A stretch of 64,000 bases of DNA from Diphasiastrum complanatum (GCA_029204225.1 CM055102.1:43722733-43786732); one strand, 5' to 3'. Positions 47,838 through 59,580 are shown, counted from the stretch's first letter. Numbers and translations: made by a program. Notes: generated by a model not told the origin, from the letters alone.

Positions 47838-48560
47838 TAAAATATCGGCCGCTCTTCGTCAATGTGTTTTGCGGCCATACTATCACATGGTGTTCTCATG
47901 ACACCATCAGTGGATCTATTCCGAGCATGCCAATCCATCAATTTGGCCAAGGAATCACAATGGAACATGTGTTGGATGCATGATAATATTGAAAAATGGT
48001 GCACAACCTTGGATGCAACTTTGGTTTCTTGCACATCTTGTCGATATCATGGAGATTCACACTTAGGACAATTTGTTTTTGATTCATGTACACCCTTGTA
48101 TAATATGCAATCATTTGGACATGCACAAATGCATTTGTAGTCCATTCGAAGCATCGCCAATATTTTTTTAACATCTTTTCTTGAATTTGGAATTGTATTG
48201 CCCTCGGGTAATAGTGAAGGTAACAACCATTGGAAAATGACCAATAGTGTTACAAACTTTGTCAACTAGTTAGTATTGAATAGAAACATAAAATATTAAA
48301 GTTATATGAATAGTCACCTAAATAATGTATCAAAACTTTGATTACTCCATTTGTACACAACTTGAAGATTTAGGATGAGCAAGCAATGTATCAAATCTTG
48401 CATTATATCATCTTCCGATTCAAACAAATGATTGTCTTTTTGGATTGGAATGTCATTTCGTTGGCTCGTCGATCATTGACGAAGATACTTTAACGATGAT
48501 TGTCGCATTTTTTGAACCGTTTCCCTATGTTGTTTCAAAAACGCAGTGAGTCCAGGCCCT
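47838..48560 (-). pseudogene. CACTA (En/Spm) transposase tnp2, copy A
   Basis: Minus strand: FGGPGLTAFLKQHR (about 48560), LLILNLQVVYKWSNQSFDTL (about 48390-48330), then LLPEGNTIPNSRKDVKKILAML, YKCICACPNDCILYKG, CPKCESPRYRQD, and AKLMDWHARNRSTDGVMRTP (47930-47880). These are the standard N-terminal tnp2 landmarks (LPEGN..P, HACPNDCILY, the WHA..R..DG box). The homology ends at about 47838 where another transposase begins. A short AT-rich spacer around 48270-48310 may be an intron. Confidence 0.85.
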
Positions 48561-48744
48561 CCAAAATCGTCTTCGTCTCCATAATACTATAAATGTTGAA
48601 AACATCATGCAATATATAATACATGTTAACACATGAAAAATTATGCCATTGAATACAACAGAAATCACACCATTTAATTACAGCAAAAATTACACCATTT
48701 AATTACAAAAAGACATTGCATAGCCGAAAACCTACACCATTTAT

Positions 48745-49205
48745 TTACAAAATAGAGTTCATTGCATTTTGTATAATAGATGGCAATGGACGATTATAGT
48801 CATGGCTAAGGAATAATTCATCTCCATCTTGCAATGATTTACAAGCACAAACCACATAAGTACCTTTAACGAATCTAGTAAAACAATCTTCCATGCCATT
48901 GTTACGCTCTTCAAAAATACAATTTGTTAAACTAGGAAAACCATAAGAACCATTAATATATTCTGCTATATTTCCAAATTCGAATGGCTTTCTATCAATG
49001 TATGTATATTTTCCATGTCCCATTAACTTGCCCTGCTCTTCGCTTTCTCTTGTAGAGCATGCATTTGAATGTAAACCATATATTTGCATCCTCCAGTAAT
49101 GTTTGCATAAAGCATGACAATCACCCCAATTGTACTCAGGGCCATACACCATGAGTGTGACATAACTACCTGGAGGCACATCCACATGAGTGTGGATATA
49201 CAAAC
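48745..49205 (-). CDS. SET-domain-like ORF
   Basis: About 150 codons ending in a stop at 48745, preceded only by microsatellite-coded residues. It reads HVDVPPGSYVTLMVYG, then GHGKYTYIDRKPFEFGNIAEYI, NGSYGFPSLTNC, and KGTYVVCACKSLQDGDEL followed by FLSHDY. This resembles the SET fold of protein lysine methyltransferases: the N-I-A-x-x-I-N-x-S box with a nearby Asn-Cys, and the A-C-K-x-L-x-x-G-D-E-L-x-x-x-Y end. The His of the usual N-H-S/C is Gly here (INGS), and pre-SET and post-SET Cys clusters are not visible. It sits between two CACTA copies on the same strand, suggesting captured host sequence, but it could be a remnant gene. Activity is doubtful. Confidence 0.5.
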
Positions 49206-49211
49206 TTAGGC

Positions 49212-49213
<2 letters not shown>

Positions 49214-49290
<77 letters not shown>
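49214..49290. repeat. (GA)n microsatellite
   Basis: GA tract directly upstream (minus sense) of the SET-like ORF. Its translation is merged with that ORF in six-frame reading. Confidence 0.97.
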
Positions 49291-49293
<3 letters not shown>

Positions 49294-49369
49294 GTGTATG
49301 TTTTTGATTAAGATTCGGGGTAGTAGATGGATAGATAATGTTTGATGGTAAGTGTATGTTAGATTTGTA

Positions 49370-49486
<117 letters not shown>

Positions 49487-49769
49487 TGAGTAGGCATAAA
49501 ATGAGAGAGAATTTGAAGTAGATTAGAAAAATTTGCTTATAGTAATGGTTCAATTGTGTAATATAGTGTTATTTTTTAATTGCTTTCTTTTGTTAAAGAC
49601 GAGGTTCTAATCTTTCCAACTTGCATGGAAAAACCTACACGTCGTAGGGAGGGAATATGTGGTGACATTCTGAAATAAGACATAGCTGCAAGATTCAAGT
49701 ATTATAATTATCACATTATTGTGATGAATATTAAAAAAAATGAGTGCAAGTGAATTTAAGTATTAATAA

Positions 49770-50656
49770 TCATAGATCATTCTCATCATTTACGTTATTC
49801 TCATCATCACACAAGTCTTGACACTCATCTGAATCTAGGTCTAGATATAATCGTAGATTTTTTATCGTGTCTCTTTGATGATGTGAATTACCCTCATATT
49901 CAATTTCCTCTTCTTCTAATTCTATCGCATCCAAACGTGGGGGCCTCAAATTATCCCCAATTTGGTCTTGTACCATCGTAGGAATCTCATCATTTCCATT
50001 TGTACCTTCTTCTCCCATCATTCCACATCATTTGGAGTCTGGATGAGTGGTTCAGGTTCTTCCAAAACATCCTCAAAATTGGGTGGTGGTTCATCGTGTG
50101 TATCCACCAATCCAACAATATCTTTTCTTTCAAACACACGTCGTTTGCTTGCATTAAGTTGGATCACATACCACCATCTTGGTTCTATTTGATCTGGATG
50201 GAATATAATTTGCCAAAGAATTAAAAAAATTAAGTTAGTCTTATAAGATTGATACATAAATAATTGGATTGCGAATGTTAATGGCACTGGAATTTTAGAG
50301 TCTCACCTGTTCGCAATGTCGTGGCAATACTAAAGTATCATGAGAGTCCATCGATATACATTTTGTTGAGTCGATTTGAAAAAACTTTGAGTAATCATTT
50401 CTAATCGTGGCATTGCTTCCACAATAGATGACCTTAAACCATTTTACGTAAAAAATAAAGTATTTTCTATTGTCTCGTAATCGACTTCATAGATATGTTG
50501 CAATGTGCCGACATAGTCTAGGTCGCCCGAAATGACATTAGGGTCTCTCACACTAGAACGACTCTCTTGTTGAAAGTTTGCCATTATTCCACAATCATAT
50601 GTATGTCGCTTGTTGTCAACTCTCTCAACACGATAATGGTGTCCATCTGCCCACAT
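49770..50656 (-). pseudogene. CACTA DUF4216-type region, copy B
   Basis: Minus strand 50656-50444: YRVERVDNKRHTYDCGIMAN, DLDYVGTLQHIYEVDYETIE. It continues as WFKVIYCGSNATIRNDYSKFF and, after a possible intron starting GTGAGACTCT (about 50305), as PDQIEPRWWYVIQLNASKRR and an acidic end (49770-50200, FEDVLEEPEP, DSDECQDLCDDEN). This is the C-terminal half of CACTA tnp2 proteins (Y.G.L..I.EL.Y and the F...DP...W.VV segment). Frame breaks are present. Confidence 0.75.
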
Positions 50657-51061
50657 GGCAGTGTATGATGTATACTAAAACACAAAAAAAAAAAAACAAA
50701 TGTGTGTAATCAAAAATACTATTTATATTTTGAGTAGTACAAAACTACAACTTTACAATAATAATACTACAGTAACCTTCCATCCACATCCATGAAAAAA
50801 TTCCCATTCTGATTCGGTCACTTCTTCTTCGTTTTTGGATGCTTTTAGCAGTATCAAAAACCCATTCACGAGAGCATTTTGAAGGTAAAGGCTCCAAAGG
50901 TTTGTCGTTCTCCAATGCTCTCCTTCTTCTTTGATTGATATTTCTTCTTCATTTCAATGTTATGTTTCTTTCCTTTTTGGCTTCTTCATACCTTAAATCC
51001 ACTTTTTCATTTTTTCATAGTTACATAATACGAACATGTCAATTATCTCTTTTAATTGAGG

Positions 51062-51289
51062 TTAAAGTCTCTTTTGCACACCATTTCTTTGTGGTACTTC
51101 ACCCTTAACACGTTCATCTTCTTCTTCACACCACATTTTTGGACTTGCAGGATGCAATTGTGAGATTATTTCGGTGATATAAAACAAAGATTTCTGTACA
51201 AGCCAAATTTCTGTAGTGCTACCTTCTGGCCTTGCCTTTTGTCTCACAAAGCCCTTCAGAACTTTCATAAAGCGCTCAAGGTAGAGCAT
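51062..51289 (-). pseudogene. CACTA DUF4218-type region, copy B
   Basis: LERFMKVLKGFVRQKARPEGSTTEIWLVQ matches the conserved (Y/L)ER.M..LKG.VRN.ARPEGSIAE box of CACTA tnp2 proteins. It lies between the tnp2 N-terminal part and the DUF4216-type part in the right order. The middle of tnp2 is deleted between here and 51360. Confidence 0.85.
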
Positions 51290-51359
51290 CTATCTCGTGT
51301 GCACTGGTCCTGCAATTGATACTTTTTCGACCAAATGCACTAGAAGATGAACTTGTATA

Positions 51360-52560
51360 TCAAAAAAGGAAGTTGAAAAATCTCTTTCCAAAACACATAC
51401 CATTCCAAAGAATGCATAATTCATCGACCAAAGGTGCAAGATACACATCCATGTTCTTGGCCTTGTACTTTCCTGGAATCAATAAAGCCAAGAACAAGTG
51501 TCCCGTTTTAATACTCAACCATGGAGGTATGTTATAATTAACAAGCACAACTGGCCATGTGGACCAAGTTGATGCTTGAATGCTAAAAGGATTTACGCTT
51601 GAACGCTAAAAGGATTTACGCCATCCATAGCAAGGCCAAATCTCAGATTACGAGGTTCATTTTTAAACTCGGGCCATTGGTCTTCAATGTATTTCCATGC
51701 AAGTGAGTCACTTGGTACTCACATCACATCATCCGTAGATCAATTTTTGACATGCCAATCCATTAGTTGTGCCAAAGATTTACATCGAAATAAATGTTGC
51801 AATCTTGAAAAAATGTCATAACATTTTTCGTGGCACTTTATCCCCTTGTACGTCATCTCAAAAACGTGAAGCGTTACACATTGGACATTAAAGCTTTTCT
51901 GAATGCTCACCTCTATATAGAACATGGTCTTCTTGACATTCATGTATTGTGTTGTAATCCATTCCAAGCACGGTCATCATCTTTCCTGCTTCTTTTCGTG
52001 TTTTAGATATCACATTTTCTTTCGGAAGTATTTGATGCAACAACCTAAAAAAAGAGCAATGTGAGTTATTAGAAAAAAAAATTTAACTTAATGTAAATAC
52101 GCTATAAAGTACAATAGTTGTGTTATGCGTTAAGTACCCGAATAATGATGTCACGCTATGGTCACTCCATTTGTATGTTGCTTGAAGGTTTGGAATAAGA
52201 ATTGACATAGCTAGTCTCGAAATGGATGCTCCAGGTTACAAAAGAGTGTCTGCCTCCTTGCGCAATAGAATCTCGTCTTCATCCATCTCAAATTGTTTGT
52301 GATCTCCGTTTTTATTAGAAGATGTGTGCATAGCATCATTCTCATTTGTTTCAAAGTAAGATTCAAACATGTTGTGCATTGCTTCATCGTGTTGCACCTC
52401 ATCATCATCATCATCATCACTAGAATCAAGTTGATTACTCTTTTTTCCAATTGTGTTTGCCTCTTGAATTTGTTTTCTTCTTTGTTCTTTCATGTCTATC
52501 AAAACTTGACGTTGATTGTAACTAAACACGGATGAATCAACTCCGTGGAATGGCATTCGA
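51360..52560 (-). pseudogene. CACTA transposase tnp2 N-terminal part, copy B, with intron
   Basis: Minus strand: an acidic N-terminal region (QLDSSDDDDDDE, 52556-52236), LQATYKWSDHSVTSLFG (about 52190-52141), an apparent GT-AG intron (about 52038-52140, ending TTTTTTTAG), then LPKENVISKTRKEAGKMM, LAQLMDWHVKN, NLRFGLAMDGVNPFS, WPVVLVNYNIPPWLS, FLALLIPGKYKAKNMDVYLAPLVDEL. These are classic tnp2 landmarks. A few stops and a short duplication near 51590-51605 (GCTAAAAGGATTTACG twice) are present. Confidence 0.88.
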
Positions 52561-52634
52561 TTTATTGGCTACACACATGAAACAAATTTCATAAGTGACG
52601 TATATAGATTGACGAATATTATAATAAAAAACAA

Positions 52635-52790
52635 TCATATGAAGTTAACAAACCTCAACGTCTTCCAAATTCGATGGTTGACCTTCTTTTCGTCCAAACT
52701 TCCACAAATGATTTTCAACAATGCGTCTTTCACACATCTTTTGCCCATCACACTTGACGCATGTGCACCATCTTTTATTTTGAAAATAAT
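52635..52790 (-). pseudogene. CACTA transposase-associated (TNP-assoc) domain, copy B
   Basis: Minus strand in a frame different from the longest ORF: RWCTCVKCDGQKMCERRIVENH, then WKFGRKEGQPSNLEDVE. This resembles the N-terminal Cys-rich TNP-assoc domain (CPC..C...... V..HL...GF) that precedes tnp2. Confidence 0.6.
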
Positions 52791-53056
52791 TTTTCTATGA
52801 GACACAAAAATTAAGTACATGTCACTTTAGCACAATAGTTGAGGTCATGTGATAACAAAGTTTAACTTATAATAACAAAGTATCCGTGAACAAGAAAATA
52901 TGCATGTTTATTATTTACCCTATTAACGTGAGTGGTGTCTTCATTGCTAGACTGATTTGAATGTAATTCATCTCTTTGTGATAAATTGTATATATGCACA
53001 AGTATAAAACACAAATAACATAAAATCAATCAATTTTCCGAAACCAATATGTTGGT

Positions 53057-53140
53057 TCTTATCTTTCAATATTTAGATAGCATGATTCTTATCTTCCGAT
53101 ATTTAGATAGCATGATTTTTATCTTCCGATTATTGAATGA
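53057..53140. repeat. 31-bp tandem repeat
   Basis: Three degenerate copies of TTCTTATCTTCCGATATTTA followed by GATAGCATGA, period 31 bp. Confidence 0.8.
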
Positions 53141-53199
53141 TTCTCATGTTTTACTTTTTAGGCCATTTAGCCACTTCCAGAAAAGTGACTTTTTACGAA

Positions 53200-54490
53200 A
53201 AATGCTGTACTGCATTTGACATTGGATCATGTACATGTGTGCTATTGAGTACTATTAATGGTTGAAATTGGTGAAGCATGCTTCAGGGATGTTCATATTG
53301 CATACAACACCCACCGCAATTGCGTCGTGAATCGCGAGCTTAAATTTTTTTAATTTGTCGCAGACGTCGGAAAAACATGTTGCAATAAGGTTGTTGTAGC
53401 GCAGGCATCCCAAAGGGAGCCGAGAACCACGACTTAGCTTCCCAGCCTTCAACTCTTGCCATCCAAACCCACTTGACATACAAGCAGCCAACTCGCCAAC
53501 AACGATCAGACTTAACCAACTTGAAGTTCCGAGAACCAACATTGAGATCCAACCTGGTGCCATGCCAGATCGGGGGTCCCGATGTGGGTGACTTCCCTCC
53601 AAGCAAGCCGCCTGACATACATCAAACTTGACCAACTCAAAGTTTCGTTACAAACGAGTAACATCCATTCCAAGCAAGTGGTTTGACTTACATCAGACTT
53701 AACCAACTGAAAGCTTGGTCACGAGCGCTGGAAGCCAACCTGGCGCCACGCCAGATTGGACAACCATAAACAGGTAACTTCCACCCAAGCAAGCCATCCA
53801 ACTCAGCCGACAGGTTAGAGCCCGTTCCCTAAGAGCTTAACCCATTCACGTTCATGCAAGGAACACTCAGAACCACAAGTCGCGACAGATATGGAGACAA
53901 CCAGTTCCTGGACCAAATGGTCCCAACAGCATACCGTTGGCACCACGGACCGAATGGTCCCGACGACATACCGCTGACGTCCCGAGATACGACCCTCAAC
54001 TATGCGCCAACTTAAAAATTTTGAAGCGGCCTTACAACTGGCGCTTTTACCAAACACTGAAACCCAAAAGGTAATCAGAGTCAGTTTGAGGAAAATCCCA
54101 CTTTATTGATAAATCTGAGAAGGTTACATTTCAAGTGTGTGACCAACCCTAGTCTCCGGGGCGCTAGCATGCCAAGGCGAGAGCCATGACAACATTCCAG
54201 CAAGGGAGGCTGAGACTTGGTTGGAGCTCGTCCTGAGTCACAACCCGCACTCCCCTATAATATTGGTGGGATTCGGCACCCCCCCTCATACCAAGCACTC
54301 TACTTAAGCTGGTAAAGCACATTTTTCTCTCTCTAGAATTTTCTCTTTCTATAAAGTCATTTTCTCTCTCTAGATTTTATTGATCCCCAGGCTTCCTTTA
54401 ATCATGCCTAGATCGTGTGAGGTGATTGCACATCGATCTGAGCTCTCTGGACTTCGCTAGAACCTATCAAAGATTTTTAGCCATAGGAAC
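53200..54490 (+). mobile_element. Probable gypsy LTR (left boundary unknown)
   Basis: Inferred from the GGCGCC-type primer site at 54491. The sequence is GC-richer than its surroundings, has a TATA-like CTATAATATTGG at about 54255 and a TC-rich tract (54330-54375). Degenerate repeats starting CAAGCA lie at 53482, 53600, 53671 and 53786. No second LTR was found, so the left boundary is a guess. Confidence 0.45.
53482..53800. repeat. Degenerate repeats with CAAGCAAG starts
   Basis: Units start at 53482, 53600, 53671 and 53786 (spacing 118, 71, 115). Shared words include CTTAACCAACT, CCAACCTGG.GCCA.GCCAGAT and GGTAACTTCC or GGTGACTTCC. Confidence 0.65.
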
Positions 54491-54511
54491 TTGGCGCCGA
54501 CTGGATTCTGG
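54491..54511 (+). promoter_or_regulatory. Candidate gypsy primer binding site (GGCGCC type)
   Basis: TTGGCGCCGACTGGATTCTG resembles the TTGGCGCCGTCTGTGGGAA-like primer sites of plant Tat/Athila-type gypsy elements. GGCGCC recurs several times over the next 100 bp. Confidence 0.5.
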
Positions 54512-54629
54512 TCAAAGTGGCGCCGGGAGTGACGCCGACGCCGTTGGCGCCGAGAGCAGCAGGGGCGCTGCTGGCGCCGGAGACAATGTTGGCGCCAGTG
54601 GTGGCCGGAAGTAAAGCTTATGAAGGTAG

Positions 54630-55090
54630 CTTTACAACAGTCGTTGGAATCTGACAAATATAAAACACGTCGGAGTCCGACATACATAAGTTGCCGGCTT
54701 CTCGGACCTCAAGTTCCATGGTGGTTGAGGCCGGGTCCGCCGACGTGGACGTTGGATTCCGACGTCCGACGTGGACATCGGATTCTGACATCCGATGTGG
54801 ACGTCAAAATGCAACATCCAAAGACGTCACATCCAATCCGATGTGGATGTTAAATTCCTACAAAAATATAGAGACGTCGAAATCTGACGTCTGTTGAAAC
54901 AAGAACGACCCCAAAAATCGTCAGTTGATGTCCATGCGACGTCTACATGAATGTCGAATTTCGACGTCCCAGAAACATGTTGGAATCTGACGTCTGTTAA
55001 CAGAACTATCCCAAAAAATGTCGACATCTATCCGACGTGTGTTCGCGACGTGTGTCCGACGCGTTTTAATGTCGAATTGCAACGTCCCTG
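54630..55090. repeat. GACGTC-rich repeat array, CACTA subterminal-like
   Basis: Starts near TTTACAACAGTCG and then holds many GACGT, TCCGACGT and GACGTC words. A 26-bp period (CCGACGTGGACGT, GGATTCYGACRT) is seen three times from about 54736. A longer unit (ATCTGACGTCTGTT, then CCCCAAAAATCGTC or CCCAAAAAATGTCGAC) repeats at about 54881 and 54976. TCCGACG-rich repeats near the ends are typical of plant CACTA elements. Confidence 0.6.
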
Positions 55091-55679
55091 ATTAGGTTAT
55101 AAAAAAATAAAAAATGCGTAAATACAGCGCACACATTTTCATCGGGCTGTTCTTGGATTGGTGTTCTTGGAGAAGCGATGTTCATGTATTGTTTTTGAAA
55201 CAATAATTTTGAATTGCATTCAACATTTGGATCAAATAACAAGCTAAGCATGAGGTATTTTTTATTCCTAAATTACTTAATGCGCATAGATTACTTTTCA
55301 TTCCTATATTTTATTGCAGTACTTCATGTGCATTATGAATGACAATACTTTATTGCATTGCTTTATGCACATCATAAATATCATTTAGATTTCTATATAT
55401 GATATTGATTCTTGTTTTGAAATCCGACATTGCACATTTGAATTCTGAGTTACTTATTATGTCAATCTACATCTTGAAATTCGACATTGCAATTTTTGAA
55501 AAAAGAACATTGCACATATAATAGCAATTGTAATATCGCACAATCATTTGCAATAATAACATATTCATAATATCAATCAATATATTACAAAATCGGTGCT
55601 TTAATTTCACATGAGTCTCTAGATCTCTAGATCTAACATCAACTAAAAATTGCATCAACTAAAACTTATAAATCTAATA
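55091..55679. other. AT-rich, no gene recognised
   Basis: Short AT-rich repeats (ATTGCA, TATTATAATATC-like words). Nothing coding was seen. It may be the internal non-coding part of a CACTA element. Confidence 0.4.
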
Positions 55680-56144
55680 TACTCATCGTCATCGTGACGT
55701 CCAGTCTGCATGAACACAAGCAAACAAACAACATTAATAGTTAATGCTCGATCGTACTAAATTAAATAAAATTAGTATGAATACAAACCACATTAGTATG
55801 AATACAAAAACTAGTACTTACATTTGGAAGATGACCCTCGCTCTTTAGTTTGTCAACTAATGTCTCGTATGATTCCTTGAAGGCAAAGTCATACTCCTCC
55901 TTAGTTGGCAGACGTCCACAGTCCGCCCACTATCCATAAATTCAATTTATTATTTTAGGGCTAAATTGGAGCAGCTAGTCATAATGCATATTAAAAAATA
56001 AAAGCATATGAAATCAAAGATAAACTATAAGAGTAGTTTAGGTTCACTTACCATGCTTGCTTGCAATCCCGCCTTTCCACTCGAGCCCACCAACCTAGGA
56101 TTGTCTATCCCATACATCCTAGGTTGGGCCGTGGCCGCGACATC
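55680..56144 (-). pseudogene. Spliced coding fragment, possibly CACTA second gene
   Basis: Minus strand: an exon encoding PRMYGIDNPRLVGSSGKAGL, donor GTAAGTG (about 56048), acceptor ATGGATAG (about 55931), an exon encoding WADCGRLPTKEEYDFAFKES, then YETLVDKLKSEGHLPN, donor GTAAGTAC (about 55820), acceptor TTCATGCAG (about 55709), and TGRHDDDEYIRFI-. Clean splice sites suggest a once-real gene. Its place beside the GACGTC array on the CACTA strand suggests the TNP1-like second gene of a CACTA element. The 5' side is cut by the LTR starting at 56145. Confidence 0.45.
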
Positions 56145-56755
56145 TGTTGGAGTTTAATCTAACTCCTACTCATCTCAACAACCCTCCTTCCTTCTCTAAA
56201 TTTTACTCTCTCAAATGTAACTTGCGGAAAATGAACTGTTTTGAAACAGTTTGTATTTTTATCGCTATAGTCTGGTTTTTACTCGCATTTTTTCCATAGC
56301 CAAAAAATTTGAAAAACTCGACAATGTGTTTTTACACGGACTTTTCTGACAAGCGACACTACAACTTTTACATGGGCTTCTGCACAGGCGAAAATTGCAA
56401 AAAACCCAACACTGCATATTTGCATGCAATTTTCAACAGGCGAAAAAGACAACACTTGCCCTACAATAGACCAAAGCTGTCCTATAGACAAAGGCGATGT
56501 CCTACAAATACCGAAGGTGTCTTCCAAACGTGAAGATGTCTTCCAAACGGCGAAGGTGTCCAACAAATTCCAAAGGCTATAAAGGCAATGGCCAAAAGGC
56601 CAAGGAGTGTTGCATTTTCAGTTTGCAAAAATATACAGATTTTTGCTATCATACCAGATACCTTCACGCTCCATCAACGAACTGATCCACTGATGAGTTT
56701 AATAGCTGTTATCAATCTTGTAATTGTAAAGTTAAGTTAGTACAAGATTTTTCAG

Positions 56756-56756
<1 letters not shown>

Positions 56757-56795
<39 letters not shown>
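56757..56795. repeat. (TA)n microsatellite
   Basis: About 20 TA units inside the LTR. Confidence 0.95.
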
Positions 56796-56801
<6 letters not shown>

Positions 56802-56895
56802 ATTGAGCGATTGTAAGATGAAGAGAATTATGATACGTAAGGTCAGATAGGGGAGAACGTCTTTTATCAATAGCTGACTCCTCAGAGTTAGTGAT

Positions 56896-57033
<138 letters not shown>

Positions 57034-57617
57034 TATTTTAGAACCTTAGCAATTGTCTTGAATCTATTAGTAGGATCACACGCTTATTAGCACAATTGTA
57101 TTGTGGTCTGATCGTTGTATTTACAACTTCAATATATAGATTCGCTATTATTCTACACCTTTGCATTCTTGTTGAATTATAACTCTCGTTCCTCTCACAC
57201 AAACGCTATTAAGAAGAGAATTGTATGGCTGTCTCTAATGCCTGAATTAGTTCTACATTCTCTTCATATCAAGTTATTAGTATCAGAGGATTGCATGGCT
57301 GTCTCAGATGCCTAATTCCTTTTGCAATCTCTCTCTTTCATGGTAGTCTATGACTCCTACACTGGTAATCTGATCCACACACAAAGAACTGCACGTAACT
57401 CCATTCTCTAAGCCTATCCATGGTCCTAGTTATAACAATTTTCCTTCAATAGAAATGGTATCAGGGTTGATATCCCACCCGTAGAGTGATATCAGTGCCT
57501 GCTCTCACATAAGTGGTATCAGAGTGAAGGTTCATTGGATTACTAGCGTCTAGGATTTATTGTAATTCTATAGAGCTGTTCTTTCTGTTTGTGTTTCATC
57601 TCTGCTACTCGATCGTT

Positions 57618-57866
57618 ATGGAAGGTTCAACCTCAAAGATCCGCTTGATCAACAAATTCAATGGAAATGACTTCCATATGTAGAAGTTCAAAATGAGGAT
57701 GATCCTGATCGAGAAAGAGCTGTGGGGGTATGTAAATGGTTCAATACCCAAGCCGGTAGAACCTGAATTGCATCCAATATGGAAAGCAAAGGATGGCAAA
57801 GCACTTGCCATTGTATCTCTAAATTTGAAGAACACTCAGATTTCTCACGTGTCAAACAACCATCTC
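57618..57866 (+). pseudogene. Copia gag start, truncated
   Basis: The ATG at 57618 begins STSKIRLINKFNGNDFHM, then a stop (TAG) replaces Cys or another residue near 57681. It continues FKMRMILIEKELWGYVNGS up to QISHVSNN, then breaks. It is the same family as the gag at 39148. Confidence 0.8.
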
Positions 57867-58157
57867 AACTGACCAACTCCATGTCAGACCACAGATTTTT
57901 CAAACAACACCTCTGATTGACATTTTGACTGAACCACCATCTCCCCAAAGCCTTAGAGGCTGAAAAAAAAGAAGAGGCATGCATACCAAAAATATTTCAA
58001 AAAAATAAAACTCATACCAATAGAAAGCCCTTTTTATACTGAGTCTCCACCTTCACTTCCTTCAACACCCTAAAAAATCCAAAAACACCAAAAACCCTAA
58101 AAAATCCAAAAACACCAGAAATACATACCCAACACAAAAAAAACACAACAATATCCA
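57867..58157. other. A-rich leader-like sequence
   Basis: Contains a duplicated CCTAAAAAATCCAAAAACACC word. No gene was seen. It precedes a gypsy gag. Confidence 0.4.
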
Positions 58158-59580
58158 ATGGCCGACAATACAGATCCTGACGTCCCAGAAGATTATCCAT
58201 ATGAGATCAGGTCCCCTGTAGCTGAACAAATCAGACGTCATAGGTTCTACCGAATGCGGGCCCCAATACACGAGGGCCCCAATACACGAGCCATCCACAA
58301 ACCCATTCGAGGGACAAGAACCTGATAGAACTAAGTCTTCACGAGCACAAGCCTATTATTATGGTGCTGACCCCTCCCAGGCCAGAACCAACCTTAATGG
58401 TGCTTCTGCTACCCACGGTGCTCATTCTGAAAGACGTACACCCAAGCTAGATCTACCAAAGTTTGATGATAGTTCGGACCCTCAAAATTTTTTGCAAATA
58501 TTTGAGAATGCATGTGATGTGTATGGCAAAACGTCTCCCGATGCTATGGTCCAACTGTTTTTGATGACCATGATCGTTAAAGCACGTGATTGGTTTTTCA
58601 ACCTTGATCGTGAAGATAAGACAGACTGGCCAATTTTGAAAGAATATTTTATTAAGCGTTTTAAGCCTTTCGCTTTATCGAGAGCCCTTTTGTCAAATTG
58701 AGTGACATTAAAATGGCAAAAGATGAACGTGTACGAGACTATATTGAGTGTTTCAAATGCCTCAAAAGTCAAGTCCAAGAACAGCCCTTTGAACAGATGC
58801 TCATCATTTGGTTCCTAGTCGGACTTCCAAGATGGATTAGACGTGAGCTTAAATCCAATGATGAATATATGAGCCTGAAGTTAGATATGTCTGATGCCAT
58901 CAAAGAAGAAGACGAAGGATCAGATGTTGACGAATCTAGGGAAAGACGAGCACCATGTGCTCATGTCCATGAGTCAAAGCCGATTGAGGACACCCGAGAT
59001 CAGCTTTGAAAATCCCAGTTGGAGTTGCTTAGTAAGCAACATCAACTACAGATGGAGAAAGTCACCGATGAGTATCAAGCTACCCTGAAGTCTATCCAAA
59101 GCAATATGCCTGGTCAGCCAAACCCTACACAGGTATCTTATAGACGAAAAACAATATGGTTCCCACACTGTCGGGCTACGCATCCTGTTGATACTTGTCC
59201 TTTATATTGACCTATCCAAGCACATACAATTCAACAATATGAAGAACACCCATCACAATCTGGAAATGCCTTGCCTTATCATGAATATCCACCAGAAAGT
59301 CCAAAACCACTAGCCATATAAGATGGCTATGCCGTTATACAAGGGCCACTACACACTAGATGTTTCATCTGTGGTGAAACCGGCCACTTCATGGTTGATT
59401 GTCCAGTTAAGACCCTGTACCATGTTGAGTGTCCTGACTATATCAGAAAACATAGTTTCAAAGATTGTCCAAACCAACCAACTAAGATCCTACCTACCTG
59501 TCACGTCAGTTATGAATCACAATAGGATCCTCACGACAACAACATGAGCACCATAACAACCAACAGTTAAACATGCTGCT
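58158..59580 (+). pseudogene. Ty3/gypsy gag with zinc knuckle
   Basis: The ATG at 58158 starts MADNTDPDVPEDYPYEIRS. After stops, the retrotransposon gag domain follows: KLDLPKFDDSSDPQNFLQIFE, VKARDWFFNLDR, WPILKEYFIKRF. A 1-bp shift at 58698 leads to RVRDYIECFKCLKSQ and FLVGLPRWIRREL. A coiled or acidic linker follows, then FPHCRATHPVDTCPLY and the CCHC knuckle CFICGETGHFMVDC (about 59359-59400), and a second Cys-rich piece. Several stops make it inactive. No protease or RT of this element follows. Confidence 0.8.

Noticed and set aside
53255-53706. Overlapping Trp/Gly-rich minus-strand frames
   Set aside because: They come from degenerate CAAGCAAG repeats of a probable LTR and have no recognised motif.
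54457-54897. Arg/Ala/Gly-rich frames in GC-rich DNA
   Set aside because: They are produced by repeated GGCGCC and GACGTC words, not by a gene.
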